Source: Thermosphaera aggregans (GTDB lineage: Archaea; Thermoproteota; Thermoprotei_A; Sulfolobales; Desulfurococcaceae). Taken from it: a DNA stretch of 64,000 nucleotides. Both the position numbers and the translations under genes were made by a program. Position 1 is the first letter of the stretch. Every line of letters begins with the position of its first letter. Shown here piece after piece: positions 49,227 through 58,717 of the stretch. Below the pieces are notes generated by a model. That model searched no databases. It saw only the letters and a program-made list of their open reading frames with translations, and was not told the origin of the DNA. The DNA lies in contig NZ_CP063144.1 in assembly GCF_014962245.1 (NCBI RefSeq), positions 548,582-612,581 on the forward strand. Reading direction: 5' to 3'.

Positions 49227-50473
49227 GAGAACACCTCCAAAAACTCCTCGGTGAAATCATCCCTGAGCTTTATTGTTGAAACCTTCAGCTCACTAATCTT
49301 ATCCGTGAACCTTGTTTTAATAATTATCCTCCTCCCTTGGAAATCAATTTTATCGATTAAAGCAGGGTAGTCTAAGCTGCCGTTGGAGACGGCGGCGTAG
49401 AGATTTCTCTCGGCGCCGGGTTCGAAAACAGCTATTTTAGCCACTCCAAACTCCTTTTTCAACCCTTCCTCCTCAACCCTTCTTACACTGCCGGCTAAGT
49501 AGAGCTTATCTGGGAGAAGTGAAGCGTGAGAGATTTTTCCTTCAACGTATTTCTCCACGCTTGCAACATCTACTGGAACACCTTCAAGGATGGGAAGACC
49601 ATTGATGATTAGGTTTTCAAAATCGAGTTTAACTACTGGTGCCTCGTGAAGAAACTCTCTATATTTCATGCTTCTAAGAATCCTCCGCTCATCCCTGCTT
49701 CTAACCTTCCTCGTAGCAGGTATATTGAACTCTACCACTCTAACACCGTGAGCGCTGAACTTTCTGAAGTAAGGGGAGATATCGGCTCCGAAAACAACTA
49801 TAACATCTGGTTTTAGAGCTGAAATAAGTGAAACCTTGTACCTCAGCCCTTTTTCATCTCTGATCCAGCCGTCAGTATCCACGATAACGTGAGTGCTCCC
49901 GGCTTTGAAGTATTCGGAGGCTAGTTCTTTAACAGCATTTATTATTTTCCAGATGTTTACGTGAGGCTTTACATCACCGATGAACCGTAGCTTCTCCGGC
50001 TTAGCCTCCCCTACCCATAGCACGGGCTCCGTAATCCTTCCAGCTGATACGAAACCGGGTGGTCCAATATTTGACTGGCCTACATCACCATCAACTATTG
50101 CGGGGCTCCCGCCCTTCTGCAACACAATGTTTGATAAGAGGGTTGCGAAAGATGATTTACCGCTATCGGTCCCGCCCACCAGCACTATTAGTCTACCAGG
50201 GTTTGAGGCCAGTTCCTGGCTGAGAGCGTACTTGGCAAGGTAGGGGTCGTCTTCCTCGAGGGGTTGCACGGAGGCTTCTTCACCCATCACCAAGTCCAGT
50301 TCTGAATCCTCAAGGGCCCGGATTATGTAGGTTTTAGTTTTATGAACTATCACCCTAGTTTTTTCAACGAATACTTTTCCGAGAACATCTATGGCGCCTT
50401 TCTTGACAAGTATGCTCACAGGCCCGTAAACCTTTAAGAAGCCCCCTTTTGAAACGCTTAGCTCGGGTGTCAT
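49223..50473 (-). CDS. Clp1/Grc3-family polynucleotide 5'-hydroxyl kinase
   Basis: A 416-residue protein with an N-terminal beta domain and a central P-loop kinase: Walker A GGTDSGKSSFA (about residue 99), then VDGDVGQSNIGPPG, the Clp1/Grc3 hallmark. The C-terminal domain is beta-rich. Archaeal Clp1 phosphorylates 5'-OH ends of RNA and DNA and may act in tRNA splicing repair, relevant in a genome with many tRNA introns. Start ATG at 50473 overlaps the stop of the upstream gene by 4 nt. Its presence in the mevalonate operon is probably only coexpression. Confidence 0.88.
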   Translation of the reverse strand: MTPELSVSKGGFLKVYGPVSILVKKGAIDVLGKVFVEKTRVIVHKTKTYIIRALEDSELDLVMGEEASVQPLEEDDPYLAKYALSQELASNPGRLIVLVGGTDSGKSSFATLLSNIVLQKGGSPAIVDGDVGQSNIGPPGFVSAGRITEPVLWVGEAKPEKLRFIGDVKPHVNIWKIINAVKELASEYFKAGSTHVIVDTDGWIRDEKGLRYKVSLISALKPDVIVVFGADISPYFRKFSAHGVRVVEFNIPATRKVRSRDERRILRSMKYREFLHEAPVVKLDFENLIINGLPILEGVPVDVASVEKYVEGKISHASLLPDKLYLAGSVRRVEEEGLKKEFGVAKIAVFEPGAERNLYAAVSNGSLDYPALIDKIDFQGRRIIIKTRFTDKISELKVSTIKLRDDFTEEFLEVFS

Positions 50474-51117
50474 GACACCTCAACACCTTTTTTCAAAGCT
50501 ATCCGGTAAGCCGCGTACACGTCCTTGAACCTGAAAGGCCTAAGCCCTCTTTTCATCTTCCCGGCTATATACCGGATTTCGTCGCGGCTTTCAATAGCTG
50601 GGGAGGTTTTCTCCTCGGATACTATTTCAAAAGGTATTCTAAACTCCTTGCTTAAAACCTGCACCAGCTCTAATCCTTTAGGCGAAGCCCCTATTTTCAC
50701 CCGGAAGCTCCGCGAGGGAATGCATTCTAGAAAATACTTCAAATCCTTTATGAAGCCGAGGAGATCGGTTTTCCCATAGTCTACCAGGGTTCCATCACCT
50801 AGGGCGACATAAGTGATGTACTTTCCAGGATCAACGCCTATGACGAGTTCCCGGAAGCTTTCAATTAGATATGTGGCTAAAACCGCCTGCTCGATCTTCC
50901 TGCAGTCATGCTTGGGGTCGTAAACCACTTCTAAATCCTTTCTCTCGGAGACGCTGTCAGCAATCTCCTTGTGATCGGTGTAGAAGACGCTCGATAACGG
51001 GATTTCACCGGGTTCATAGTAGTAGCTGAATAACACCCCCCGCTTCCTCAATAATTCCCGGACCTGCATAAACCATTCAGGGTCGTAGATGGCGATGACA
51101 AGGTGTTTTTTCTGCAA
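50470..51117 (-). CDS. Uncharacterised RNase H-fold-like protein
   Basis: A 215-residue protein. The middle contains LVIGVDPGKYITYVALGDGTLV, which looks like the first strands of an RNase H/RuvC-like fold with a leading Asp (DPG), followed by helices and KIGASPKGLELVQVL and FEIVSEEKTSP, where further acidic residues could complete the site. I do not recognise the family, and nuclease activity is only a suggestion. TTG is the longest start (51117) with GAGG directly adjacent; a later start cannot be excluded. First gene of the six-gene operon down to tmk. Confidence 0.6.
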   Translation of the reverse strand: MQKKHLVIAIYDPEWFMQVRELLRKRGVLFSYYYEPGEIPLSSVFYTDHKEIADSVSERKDLEVVYDPKHDCRKIEQAVLATYLIESFRELVIGVDPGKYITYVALGDGTLVDYGKTDLLGFIKDLKYFLECIPSRSFRVKIGASPKGLELVQVLSKEFRIPFEIVSEEKTSPAIESRDEIRYIAGKMKRGLRPFRFKDVYAAYRIALKKGVEVS

Positions 51118-51124
51118 CCTCTTA

Positions 51125-51140
51125 AACCATTATAATGGTT
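51125..51140. promoter_or_regulatory. 16-bp perfect palindrome in a divergent promoter
   Basis: AACCATTATAATGGTT is a perfect dyad in the 48-nt gap between the operon starting at 51117 (minus) and the RecA-like gene at 51166 (plus). Its centre ATTATAAT is TATA-like and is at the right distance (about 30 nt) for the plus-strand start. It could be a shared TATA or an operator that covers it. For the minus operon it lies only 8 nt before the start, where a repressor would block elongation or initiation. Confidence 0.45.
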
Positions 51141-51165
51141 AATATTCCCCGGCTTATAATATCTA

Positions 51166-51783
51166 TTGGGGATTGCGATAAGGAGCAGGGGATTAAGGAT
51201 TCACGACCTGGTTTCGAAGTCCGCTATGTGCTTGTTCTACGGGGTAGCGGGAGCCGGTAAAACCAATATCTTGCTGACCCTGACAAGGGATTTGTGCAGG
51301 GAGGACGGCCCCTGCCTCTACATTTCCACTGAGGAAACGTTGCACTACGAGAAAGTGGGTAAGCAGGCTGAAAACTATGCTAACACGTTGTTCGCAGAGG
51401 TTCACGAGCTTGACAAGCTGCTGGAACTGTTCCTACAGCTTAGCTACATGGATTTTCGAATCCTGGTCGTAGACAGCATCAACTCTCTCTACAGGGCGGT
51501 TGCATACGAGGAGTCTTCCCTAGCAAAGTTCACTTTTTCACTGGGTTTTTTAAGAAGCATGAGCGTGCAGAAGGGTTTTAAAGTATTGGCGTCAGCACAG
51601 GTTCGGGCTGGAGAGGATGATGTTGAAGCCTCCGGCATGAGCCTCTTGGAATACTATTTCGACACGGTGTTTCAAGTAGGGTTTGAAAGGGATAAAAGGT
51701 TTGTCAAACTTGTCAAGCCAAAATATAAGGTGCCCCTGGTTAATTACTTTGAAATAAATGAGAAGGGAGCAGTGTGGGTGTAG
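51166..51783 (+). CDS. RecA/RadA-like ATPase paralogue
   Basis: A 205-residue single-domain RecA-fold ATPase. Walker A FYGVAGAGKTNILLTL (near residue 25), Walker B FRILVVDSINSLYR, and the L1-like KVLASAQVRAG. It lacks the N-terminal helix-hairpin-helix domain of RadA, so it resembles short RadA paralogues of Crenarchaeota that assist homologous recombination. The start is unclear: TTG at 51166 follows a TATA-like palindrome, with no ribosome binding site, and may be leaderless. One base separates its stop from carS. Confidence 0.8.
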   Translation: MGIAIRSRGLRIHDLVSKSAMCLFYGVAGAGKTNILLTLTRDLCREDGPCLYISTEETLHYEKVGKQAENYANTLFAEVHELDKLLELFLQLSYMDFRILVVDSINSLYRAVAYEESSLAKFTFSLGFLRSMSVQKGFKVLASAQVRAGEDDVEASGMSLLEYYFDTVFQVGFERDKRFVKLVKPKYKVPLVNYFEINEKGAVWV

Positions 51784-51784
51784 C

Positions 51785-52291
51785 ATGATAGAGGAGTATG
51801 TGTACTGGCTGGTGAAATTCTACATCCCAGTAATGGTTGCTAACGGGACTCCAGTACTTGTTAAAGGCGTGTTTCGAATAGACTCCGGTAGAGCCTTCGT
51901 CGACAGGAGACCTCTGCTCGGGTCGAACAAGACCTGGGAGGGTTTGCTCATAGGTGTTACCTATGCTTTCGTAGCGAGCTCGCTCATCTCTATTGTTTTC
52001 GACAACCCCTTCTACATTATCGGGGGGCTTGCAGGCCTCTTCGGGCTTTTAGGGGATTTAGCAGGGGCTTTCCTTAAAAGGAGGCTGGGGATCAAACCCG
52101 GCGACCCGCTCCCGGTGGTCGACCAGCTTGACTTCGTAACATTCTCCACGCTCTTCTACCTTGCAGTAGGTTTTGAGGAGTTCGCGGAAAACCCTGGCTA
52201 CATTATTTCAACCTTCCTGCTCATATTGCTTCTCCATGTTGCCGCGAACAACTTGGCTTACTACATGGGTTTGAAGGATAGGAGATGGTAA
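51785..52291 (+). CDS. carS: CDP-archaeol synthase
   Basis: A 168-residue membrane protein with about five helices. It activates digeranylgeranylglyceryl phosphate with CTP to CDP-archaeol, the lipid precursor for archaeal polar head groups. Family motifs: VANGTPVLV near the N-terminus, LGSNKTWEGLLIG, and GDLAGAFLKRRLGIKPGDPL with PVVDQLDF, matching the DUF46/CarS active site. ATG at 51785 is preferred over an upstream in-frame ATG at 51758 inside the ATPase gene. Likely cotranscribed with the RecA-like gene. Confidence 0.93.
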   Translation: MIEEYVYWLVKFYIPVMVANGTPVLVKGVFRIDSGRAFVDRRPLLGSNKTWEGLLIGVTYAFVASSLISIVFDNPFYIIGGLAGLFGLLGDLAGAFLKRRLGIKPGDPLPVVDQLDFVTFSTLFYLAVGFEEFAENPGYIISTFLLILLLHVAANNLAYYMGLKDRRW

Positions 52292-52342
52292 TATTTTTAA
52301 TAGGATTTTCACGTTAAAGGAGTTAATTGAAGGTGTTTACGA

Positions 52343-52630
52343 ATGAGGATACCGAAGGTAATAACGACATACTGCCCCAAGTGCAGGACACACACCGACC
52401 ACTCAGTAGCGATCTACAAGCACGGTAAGAGAAGGAGCCTTGCCGAGGGAGAGAGAAGGTATGCTAGGAAGAAGAAAGGCTACGGCTCAAAAAGGAAGCC
52501 TGAGCAGAAGCGTTTCGCCAAGGTAACTAAGAAGACCGTGTTAAAGCTTAAATGCACCAAGTGCGGATATACCTTCCACACCGAGGGTATAAGGTTGAAG
52601 AAGGCTGAGCTGGTAGAGGTGGGTAAGTAG
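52343..52630 (+). CDS. rpl44e: Ribosomal protein L44e
   Basis: A 95-residue large-subunit protein. Two zinc knuckles (CPKC at 11-14 and CTKC near 72-75) enclose the basic middle ([20 protein letters not shown]). Length and sequence are canonical for archaeal L44e, which binds near the E site. ATG start. A TATA-like AATATTTTTAATAGG lies about 45 nt upstream. It is followed 2 nt later by S27e, a conserved archaeal gene pair. Confidence 0.98.
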   Translation: MRIPKVITTYCPKCRTHTDHSVAIYKHGKRRSLAEGERRYARKKKGYGSKRKPEQKRFAKVTKKTVLKLKCTKCGYTFHTEGIRLKKAELVEVGK

Positions 52631-52632
52631 GT

Positions 52633-52839
52633 ATGAGGAAGAGGAAACTACTCATACCTCAGCCTCGAAGCCGCTTCTACAAGGTAATATGTAAAACCTG
52701 CGGCGCTGAAAACATTGTTTTCAGCCACGCATCTTTCCCCACGAGATGCAAGGTCTGTGGAACACAGCTTGTGAAACCCACTGGTGGAAGAGCCCTAGTG
52801 CTCAAGGATAAGTCGGAAATCGTTGCGGAACTAGGCTAA
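52633..52839 (+). CDS. rps27e: Ribosomal protein S27e
   Basis: A 68-residue small-subunit zinc protein. Four cysteines in CKTC and CKVC (with ENIVFSHASFPTR between) form the zinc site. Length and sequence are canonical. ATG start 2 nt after the stop of rpl44e, with GGTGGGTAAG providing the ribosome binding site inside that gene's end. Expressed with L44e. Confidence 0.98.
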   Translation: MRKRKLLIPQPRSRFYKVICKTCGAENIVFSHASFPTRCKVCGTQLVKPTGGRALVLKDKSEIVAELG

Positions 52840-52896
52840 CCTATTCTTTTCTGGGTTAAGTTTAAATTAACTCCTGAATTATCCAATCAAAATGAT

Positions 52897-52981
52897 GCGG
52901 GGGTGCCCGAGCTTGGTCAAAGGGGTCGGGCTTAGGACCCGATGGCGTAGGCCTGCGTGGGTTCAAATCCCACCCCCCGCA
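52897..52981 (+). tRNA. tRNA-Leu (TAG), no intron
   Basis: Class II tRNA of 85 nt with the same stems, variable arm and T-arm as the tRNA-Leu at 42543; the anticodon loop is CTTAGGA, so the anticodon is TAG. The single base change from the other copy is at position 34. CCA is not encoded. Confidence 0.96.
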
Positions 52982-53089
52982 CTCTTCTAAATCGTTCTAG
53001 CCCAGGAATTTGAAATTATCATAGTGGGATAATAATCAATTATGCGCTATATTAATAAAGAAATGATAAAAAGTTAGGGGTATAACAAG

Positions 53090-53743
53090 CTATTGCTGCT
53101 CCTGGGGAGGGGTTTCACGGGAGGGGGCCTTCCCGGTGGAAGCTTCTTTCCTACCCTTGCCGGGTTTCTGCTGAGCAGCTTGCTTAAGCTCTTCAACCTC
53201 CTGCTTCAACCTCTCCAACTGCGCTTTCAGCTCTGCAACCTCTTTTTCCTTCTCAGCAAGCTTTTGAACAGGATCGTATAGCACATGGTTTCCAGCACTG
53301 CATAAGAGTCTTCCTTCCTCATCAATCGTAAAATCTTGCCAGCCGTGCTCAGGGCATTTAACCTTCCCCGTTTCCCTGGAGAACTCTAACCCAGATAGTT
53401 TCTCATATATTTTTAAAACGCGTTCGTCACGATTGGCTGGTTTCTGTTCAACGGAGACCACCTGCCCAGTAACTATCCATGGAGGGATCCCGATTGTTTT
53501 GAGGAAGTCGGGGAGCTTTTCATAAGGAATGCTTATCCTGCCAAGTAATCCCGGTATTTCAACCTCCACTCTCCTAGCCCTGTCAAGGTTCTCTATAATC
53601 CTTATTCCTTTGAAATCTTCAATACTCTTATACACTCGCTTTATTACAAGTATAAGATATGTAAACAATCCAAGAGCTACTGCGGCCAGAACCCCCGCGG
53701 CAATAACCACCTGTAGGAGTAGTTCACCGGTGAGTTCAACCAT
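53090..53743 (-). CDS. Membrane-anchored protein with C-terminal coiled coil
   Basis: A 217-residue protein I do not recognise. One N-terminal membrane helix (LLLQVVIAAGVLAAVALGLFTYLI) is followed by a soluble part with a possible metal site (Cys129 and His132 in VKCPEHGW, Cys148 and His153 in LLCSAGNH), then a coiled coil (about 160-195) and a Lys/Pro/Glu-rich tail. It may bind zinc and act as a scaffold at the membrane. ATG at 53743; its AT-rich upstream region also holds a TATACGCGTATA palindrome (53827-53838). Confidence 0.6.
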   Translation of the reverse strand: MVELTGELLLQVVIAAGVLAAVALGLFTYLILVIKRVYKSIEDFKGIRIIENLDRARRVEVEIPGLLGRISIPYEKLPDFLKTIGIPPWIVTGQVVSVEQKPANRDERVLKIYEKLSGLEFSRETGKVKCPEHGWQDFTIDEEGRLLCSAGNHVLYDPVQKLAEKEKEVAELKAQLERLKQEVEELKQAAQQKPGKGRKEASTGKAPSRETPPQEQQ

Positions 53744-53929
53744 ATAACCACCTACACAGGATTTATTTGTGGGAAGGATTTGAAACTCCTACATTCTCCG
53801 TGAATACGAGTTTTCCCCATACACTCTATACGCGTATAAAAAATACGCATTTCCAACCCCACTTTTATACATTAACTTTATCCCCACAAATATTTAAACA
53901 TTGTTGAAGAACAGGCATGAAAAACTTAA

Positions 53930-54037
53930 CGCCGGGGGCGGGATTCGAACCCGCGCGCCCCGCAGGGGGCAGTGGGTCTCCCGGGAGAAGCCGGAAAGTC
54001 TCGAGCCCACCCCCTTAGACCGCTCGGGCACCCCGGC
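53930..54037 (-). tRNA. tRNA-Ser (CGA) with intron
   Basis: Read on the minus strand: acceptor GCCGGGG (from 54037) pairs with CCCCGGC, discriminator G at 53930, as usual for serine. Anticodon stem GTGGG/CCCAC encloses CTCGAG, a 22-nt intron (53978-53999) and A38, so the anticodon is CGA and the intron is at 37/38. A long class II variable arm (GCCCCCTGCGGGGC) and T-arm GCGGG-TTCGAAT-CCCGC complete it. Confidence 0.93.
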
Positions 54038-54058
54038 CGATCTAAATAGTATTGTGTA

Positions 54059-54083
54059 GGGCTTTTATAATGTTTAAAAGCCC
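54059..54083 (-). promoter_or_regulatory. tRNA-Ser promoter within a 9-bp inverted repeat
   Basis: GGGCTTTTA (54059-54067) and TAAAAGCCC (54075-54083) form perfect arms around a 7-nt centre. Read on the minus strand this contains TTATAAAA, a good TATA box about 25-30 nt before the tRNA-Ser 5' end. It also follows the C/D RNA candidate directly, so it might serve as that RNA's 3' boundary. Confidence 0.5.
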
Positions 54084-54084
54084 C

Positions 54085-54136
54085 TCAAAGCCGGAGGTTT
54101 CTTCACCGTTCGGCTAGACGCCTGACGGCTCATCAT
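54085..54136 (-). ncRNA. C/D box small RNA candidate downstream of pyrG
   Basis: Minus-strand order: perfect C box ATGATGA (54136-54130), 16-nt guide, D' box CCGA (54113-54110), 3-nt spacer, C' box GTGAAGA (54106-54100, one mismatch), 11-nt guide, and TTGA (54088-54085) as a one-mismatch D box. CCC before the C box can pair with GGG after the D box as a terminal stem. A TTAAAAAC box lies about 15-20 nt upstream. The first guide is a little long and D is imperfect. It lies between the pyrG stop and the tRNA-Ser promoter. Confidence 0.4.
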
Positions 54137-54176
54137 CGGGTATGTTTTTAACAATGTTTTGAAAGGCAAATATTTT

Positions 54177-55820
<1,644 letters not shown>

Positions 55821-55842
55821 CTACTCCTCCATAAAGTAATCC

Positions 55843-56397
55843 ATGGTCTCCAACATTAAGTACAGGTATATTGGCTGGTTAGAGATACATAAAGCCTTGT
55901 CTATCTTGGCGAAAAGAGTTCTCGAGGAGTACAGCCCTGACACGATAGTGTCGATTGTCAAGGGAGGGCTGATACCTGCGAGAATAATTGGCGACATACT
56001 AGGTATTGATGAGATAGGCTATGTGGGCGTGAAATTCTACAAGGGGATTGACAAGAGGGGGGAGAAGCCGTTCGTGACTTTCACGGCTCTTCCCAGGCTT
56101 GACTATAAGAAAATCCTCATCGTTGACGACGTCATAGAGTCTGGGAGAACAATAAACACTGTAGTAGATTTACTGTCAAAATACAATTACTCAGGGTTGA
56201 AGTCCCTGGCCATCTTCGTCAAGCCATGGAGCCCGCTTAAGCCTGACTACTACTATGAAGTAGTTGACAAGTGGGTTGTGTTTCCATGGGAGATATGTGA
56301 AACGGTGAGGGAAGGCTTAGACATTACCCCGGATTTAGAGGATCCCTCGATACTTGACCATTGCACTCCTGCTTCAAGGGCAGAAAGAAAGCCGTGA
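55843..56397 (+). CDS. Purine-type phosphoribosyltransferase
   Basis: A 184-residue type I phosphoribosyltransferase. The PRPP motif is ILIVDDVIESGRTINT (near residue 90), and the flexible loop region lies at YVGVKFYKGIDKRGEKP. It resembles xanthine/guanine or hypoxanthine transferases that salvage purine bases; the base is uncertain. ATG start, about 60 nt from the divergent pyrG. The last 74 nt overlap the convergent membrane-protein gene, an unusually long overlap, so one of the two ends may be shorter in reality. Confidence 0.82.
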   Translation: MVSNIKYRYIGWLEIHKALSILAKRVLEEYSPDTIVSIVKGGLIPARIIGDILGIDEIGYVGVKFYKGIDKRGEKPFVTFTALPRLDYKKILIVDDVIESGRTINTVVDLLSKYNYSGLKSLAIFVKPWSPLKPDYYYEVVDKWVVFPWEICETVREGLDITPDLEDPSILDHCTPASRAERKP

Positions 56398-57709
56398 GCA
56401 CGACGTAGCCGAGAAGAGTCAGTAAAATACTGTACAGTAAGTAGGCTTCCTCGGCGAAAACCATTAGGGAGATTGAATCCAGCAGGCTGATAACCCAGTA
56501 GTTGGGGTTCTCTATGTGAGCATGCCCCCACCAGCTCACCGGAAACATGAAGAACCATATAATCACGAAGATTGAGTATATTATCGACAAACCCCTCCTG
56601 TAAGTATTGAAGCGGTCTATGACAAAGTACATGCTGGTGAAACCCATCATCGGGGCGAAGTATTGATAATTAACCCTCCAGTAGGTGGTTAGAAATATCA
56701 AGTATGAGATGTAAAAATTCTCTAGCGCGGACTCCATGCTGAACTGTTCTTTAAACAGCTTCAAGAAGAGGAGAGTGAATAGGATGAGAACAGGGATCCA
56801 CCAGTTCGACGTCACCCAGGTGAAGTCTCCGCCTGTTTTCGAATTCATATAGGTTGCAAGGCTTGAGAACCCGTTGAAACTGTAGCAGAGAGGCGGTGTG
56901 TATCCTGGTGTACCAGTGTTTTTCAAAGCCTGGTAGTATATAATTAAGCTTCCAGGACAGAAGAGCTCGAAGGGCATGTAAGTAATAAGCAAGCCGGTTG
57001 CGAAGCCTAAAACCCCGGCAACCACCCTCTTCACCTCTTTAAGGAAAGGTCTGCAAGCGTAAGCTGCAATGACAAGTGCTGGCAAAATAACGTTAGGCTT
57101 TACTGCGACGGAGAGACCTGCGAGAGCAGACACTATAACAGTGTCTCTAACAGAGTCGATGCCCCGTTTTAGAAGAAGGAGAATGGATAATGCTTGAGGA
57201 AAGAACGCTACCGCGTCGAACATTCCGTATATTGATGAGATGTAGATTGTAGCAGGGTTTAAGTAGTAAAAACCTGTTGCTAACAGTGCCTTCCGAGGAG
57301 ATAGTTGCTTAACAATAAGGTAAATGGTTAACGCCGATAAGGTATCGAATAGTATGAAAACTGATTTAGAAGCGATGATCCAGTCCACTGGGACGTACAC
57401 ATGGTATACTCCTGCCTTCCAGAAATGGGCTACAGGTGTCGGCGCAAGCATTCTCGGGACTGATAAGAGAATTACTAGGATGGGGCCGTACGGGTATGGC
57501 CATGGATACGGCCAGTTTTCACCTATGTGCGATCCTGTACTGGAGTATTTGAAAAAGCAAAGGGTTTTAGATAGGAAAGTATCAGCGAAGCCTGCGAACT
57601 GGGCTATGTCGCTACCGCTCGTGTATGGAGCTAGGGAAAGCCTGACTATCAGCCCCGCTCCAATAATGATGACTAGAAGTGCTACGTGACGGGTTACCCG
57701 TATTCTCAA
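56324..57709 (-). CDS. Multi-membrane-span glycosyltransferase-like protein (GT-C type)
   Basis: A 461-residue integral membrane protein with about ten helices. The first outward loop contains SGSDIAQFAGFADTF, which places an acidic residue where GT-C mannosyltransferases have their catalytic Asp, and a long loop rich in aromatic residues follows (ENWPYPWPYPYGP). GT-C enzymes use lipid-linked sugars to build surface glycans. Exact donor and acceptor are unknown. ATG at 57709, 1 nt after the stop of the aldo/keto reductase gene, so it ends a three-gene set with AlaX and that reductase. Confidence 0.72.
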   Translation of the reverse strand: MRIRVTRHVALLVIIIGAGLIVRLSLAPYTSGSDIAQFAGFADTFLSKTLCFFKYSSTGSHIGENWPYPWPYPYGPILVILLSVPRMLAPTPVAHFWKAGVYHVYVPVDWIIASKSVFILFDTLSALTIYLIVKQLSPRKALLATGFYYLNPATIYISSIYGMFDAVAFFPQALSILLLLKRGIDSVRDTVIVSALAGLSVAVKPNVILPALVIAAYACRPFLKEVKRVVAGVLGFATGLLITYMPFELFCPGSLIIYYQALKNTGTPGYTPPLCYSFNGFSSLATYMNSKTGGDFTWVTSNWWIPVLILFTLLFLKLFKEQFSMESALENFYISYLIFLTTYWRVNYQYFAPMMGFTSMYFVIDRFNTYRRGLSIIYSIFVIIWFFMFPVSWWGHAHIENPNYWVISLLDSISLMVFAEEAYLLYSILLTLLGYVVLTAFFLPLKQECNGQVSRDPLNPG

Positions 57710-57710
57710 G

Positions 57711-58709
57711 CTATATTCCCCGCATCAGGGCGACGAGCAGTCTCTGGAGTCTGCGGGGCATTGACGCGAAAGGGGTGGGCTGCCTATAGATTAAACCCCA
57801 GTGCTTCACGTATTTCTCAGAGGACTTATCAAGCAACTCCATGTCTTCGCTGTCAAGACTTATTGATAAAGCCTTAGCATACTCTGTAATTCTTGCAGGA
57901 TTAGTGGTTCCGACAATGGGTATTGCGCCCTTGTTAATCAACCATGCTAAGGCTACGGCTGATTTAGGTGCGCCGTGCTTCACAGCCGCCTGGTTCAACG
58001 GGTCTTGAAGCTCCCTGTCTTCTGAAGCGGTTTTAAACACGCTGTCCACTCTCTGGGCAAACGTCTTAGCCCTTGTTAAACCGGCTAGGGCTCCTTTAGC
58101 GAGAGGGCTCCACGCTAATAAGGCTATATTGTTTCTTCTCATGTAGTCGAGGAGCTCGTTCTCCACCAATCTGTACGCGAGGCTGTACTGTAGCTGGTTG
58201 GCAACAGGCTCTACTCTCTTAGTACAGCTTAACGCTTCCTCCAGCTCCTTCAACCCGTAGTTTGACAGCCCGTAAGCAGTAACGTAGCCCTGGGTCACAA
58301 GGGATTCAAGAGCGTTGACAACACGGCATATTTCATCCTTTTTCCGAGGAGGCCAGTGGTGGAGAACTATATCCGGTTTAAACCCCAGCCTCTTATGGCT
58401 GTTTTTAAATGCTTTCAGGAACTCTTCGAAAGCAGGTTTGCGGAATCCCGCGATTTTCGTTACCACTACGAACTCTTCCCGGGCGTTGAGTCTGAGAACA
58501 GCTTCGCCGAGCAGCCTCTCCGATCTCCCATTCCCATATATTTCAGCAGTATCGATCAGGTTTATACCGTGTGCCATAGCCGTGCTTAAGAGCAGTGAAA
58601 CCTGCATCGTGGACAGGCTTGTACCCCACAGTTTTGATGAAAACTGCCATGTTCCAAGACCGAGCCTGCTGACCTTCAGCCCTGCATGCTTCAGCTCGAT
58701 CAATGCCAT
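57711..58709 (-). CDS. Aldo/keto reductase
   Basis: A 332-residue NADPH-dependent aldo/keto reductase TIM barrel. The catalytic tetrad can be placed: Asp and Tyr in LIDTAEIYGNGRSERLLGEA, Lys in FVVTKIAGF and His in IVLHHWPP. The C-terminal NADP site reads VALAWLINKGAIPIVGTTNPARI. Substrates of such enzymes are broad (sugars, aldehydes). It lies 8 nt downstream of the AlaX gene and 1 nt upstream of the GT-C gene; the grouping has no obvious metabolic logic. Confidence 0.92.
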   Translation of the reverse strand: MALIELKHAGLKVSRLGLGTWQFSSKLWGTSLSTMQVSLLLSTAMAHGINLIDTAEIYGNGRSERLLGEAVLRLNAREEFVVVTKIAGFRKPAFEEFLKAFKNSHKRLGFKPDIVLHHWPPRKKDEICRVVNALESLVTQGYVTAYGLSNYGLKELEEALSCTKRVEPVANQLQYSLAYRLVENELLDYMRRNNIALLAWSPLAKGALAGLTRAKTFAQRVDSVFKTASEDRELQDPLNQAAVKHGAPKSAVALAWLINKGAIPIVGTTNPARITEYAKALSISLDSEDMELLDKSSEKYVKHWGLIYRQPTPFASMPRRLQRLLVALMRGI

Positions 58710-58717
58710 AAAACCAC

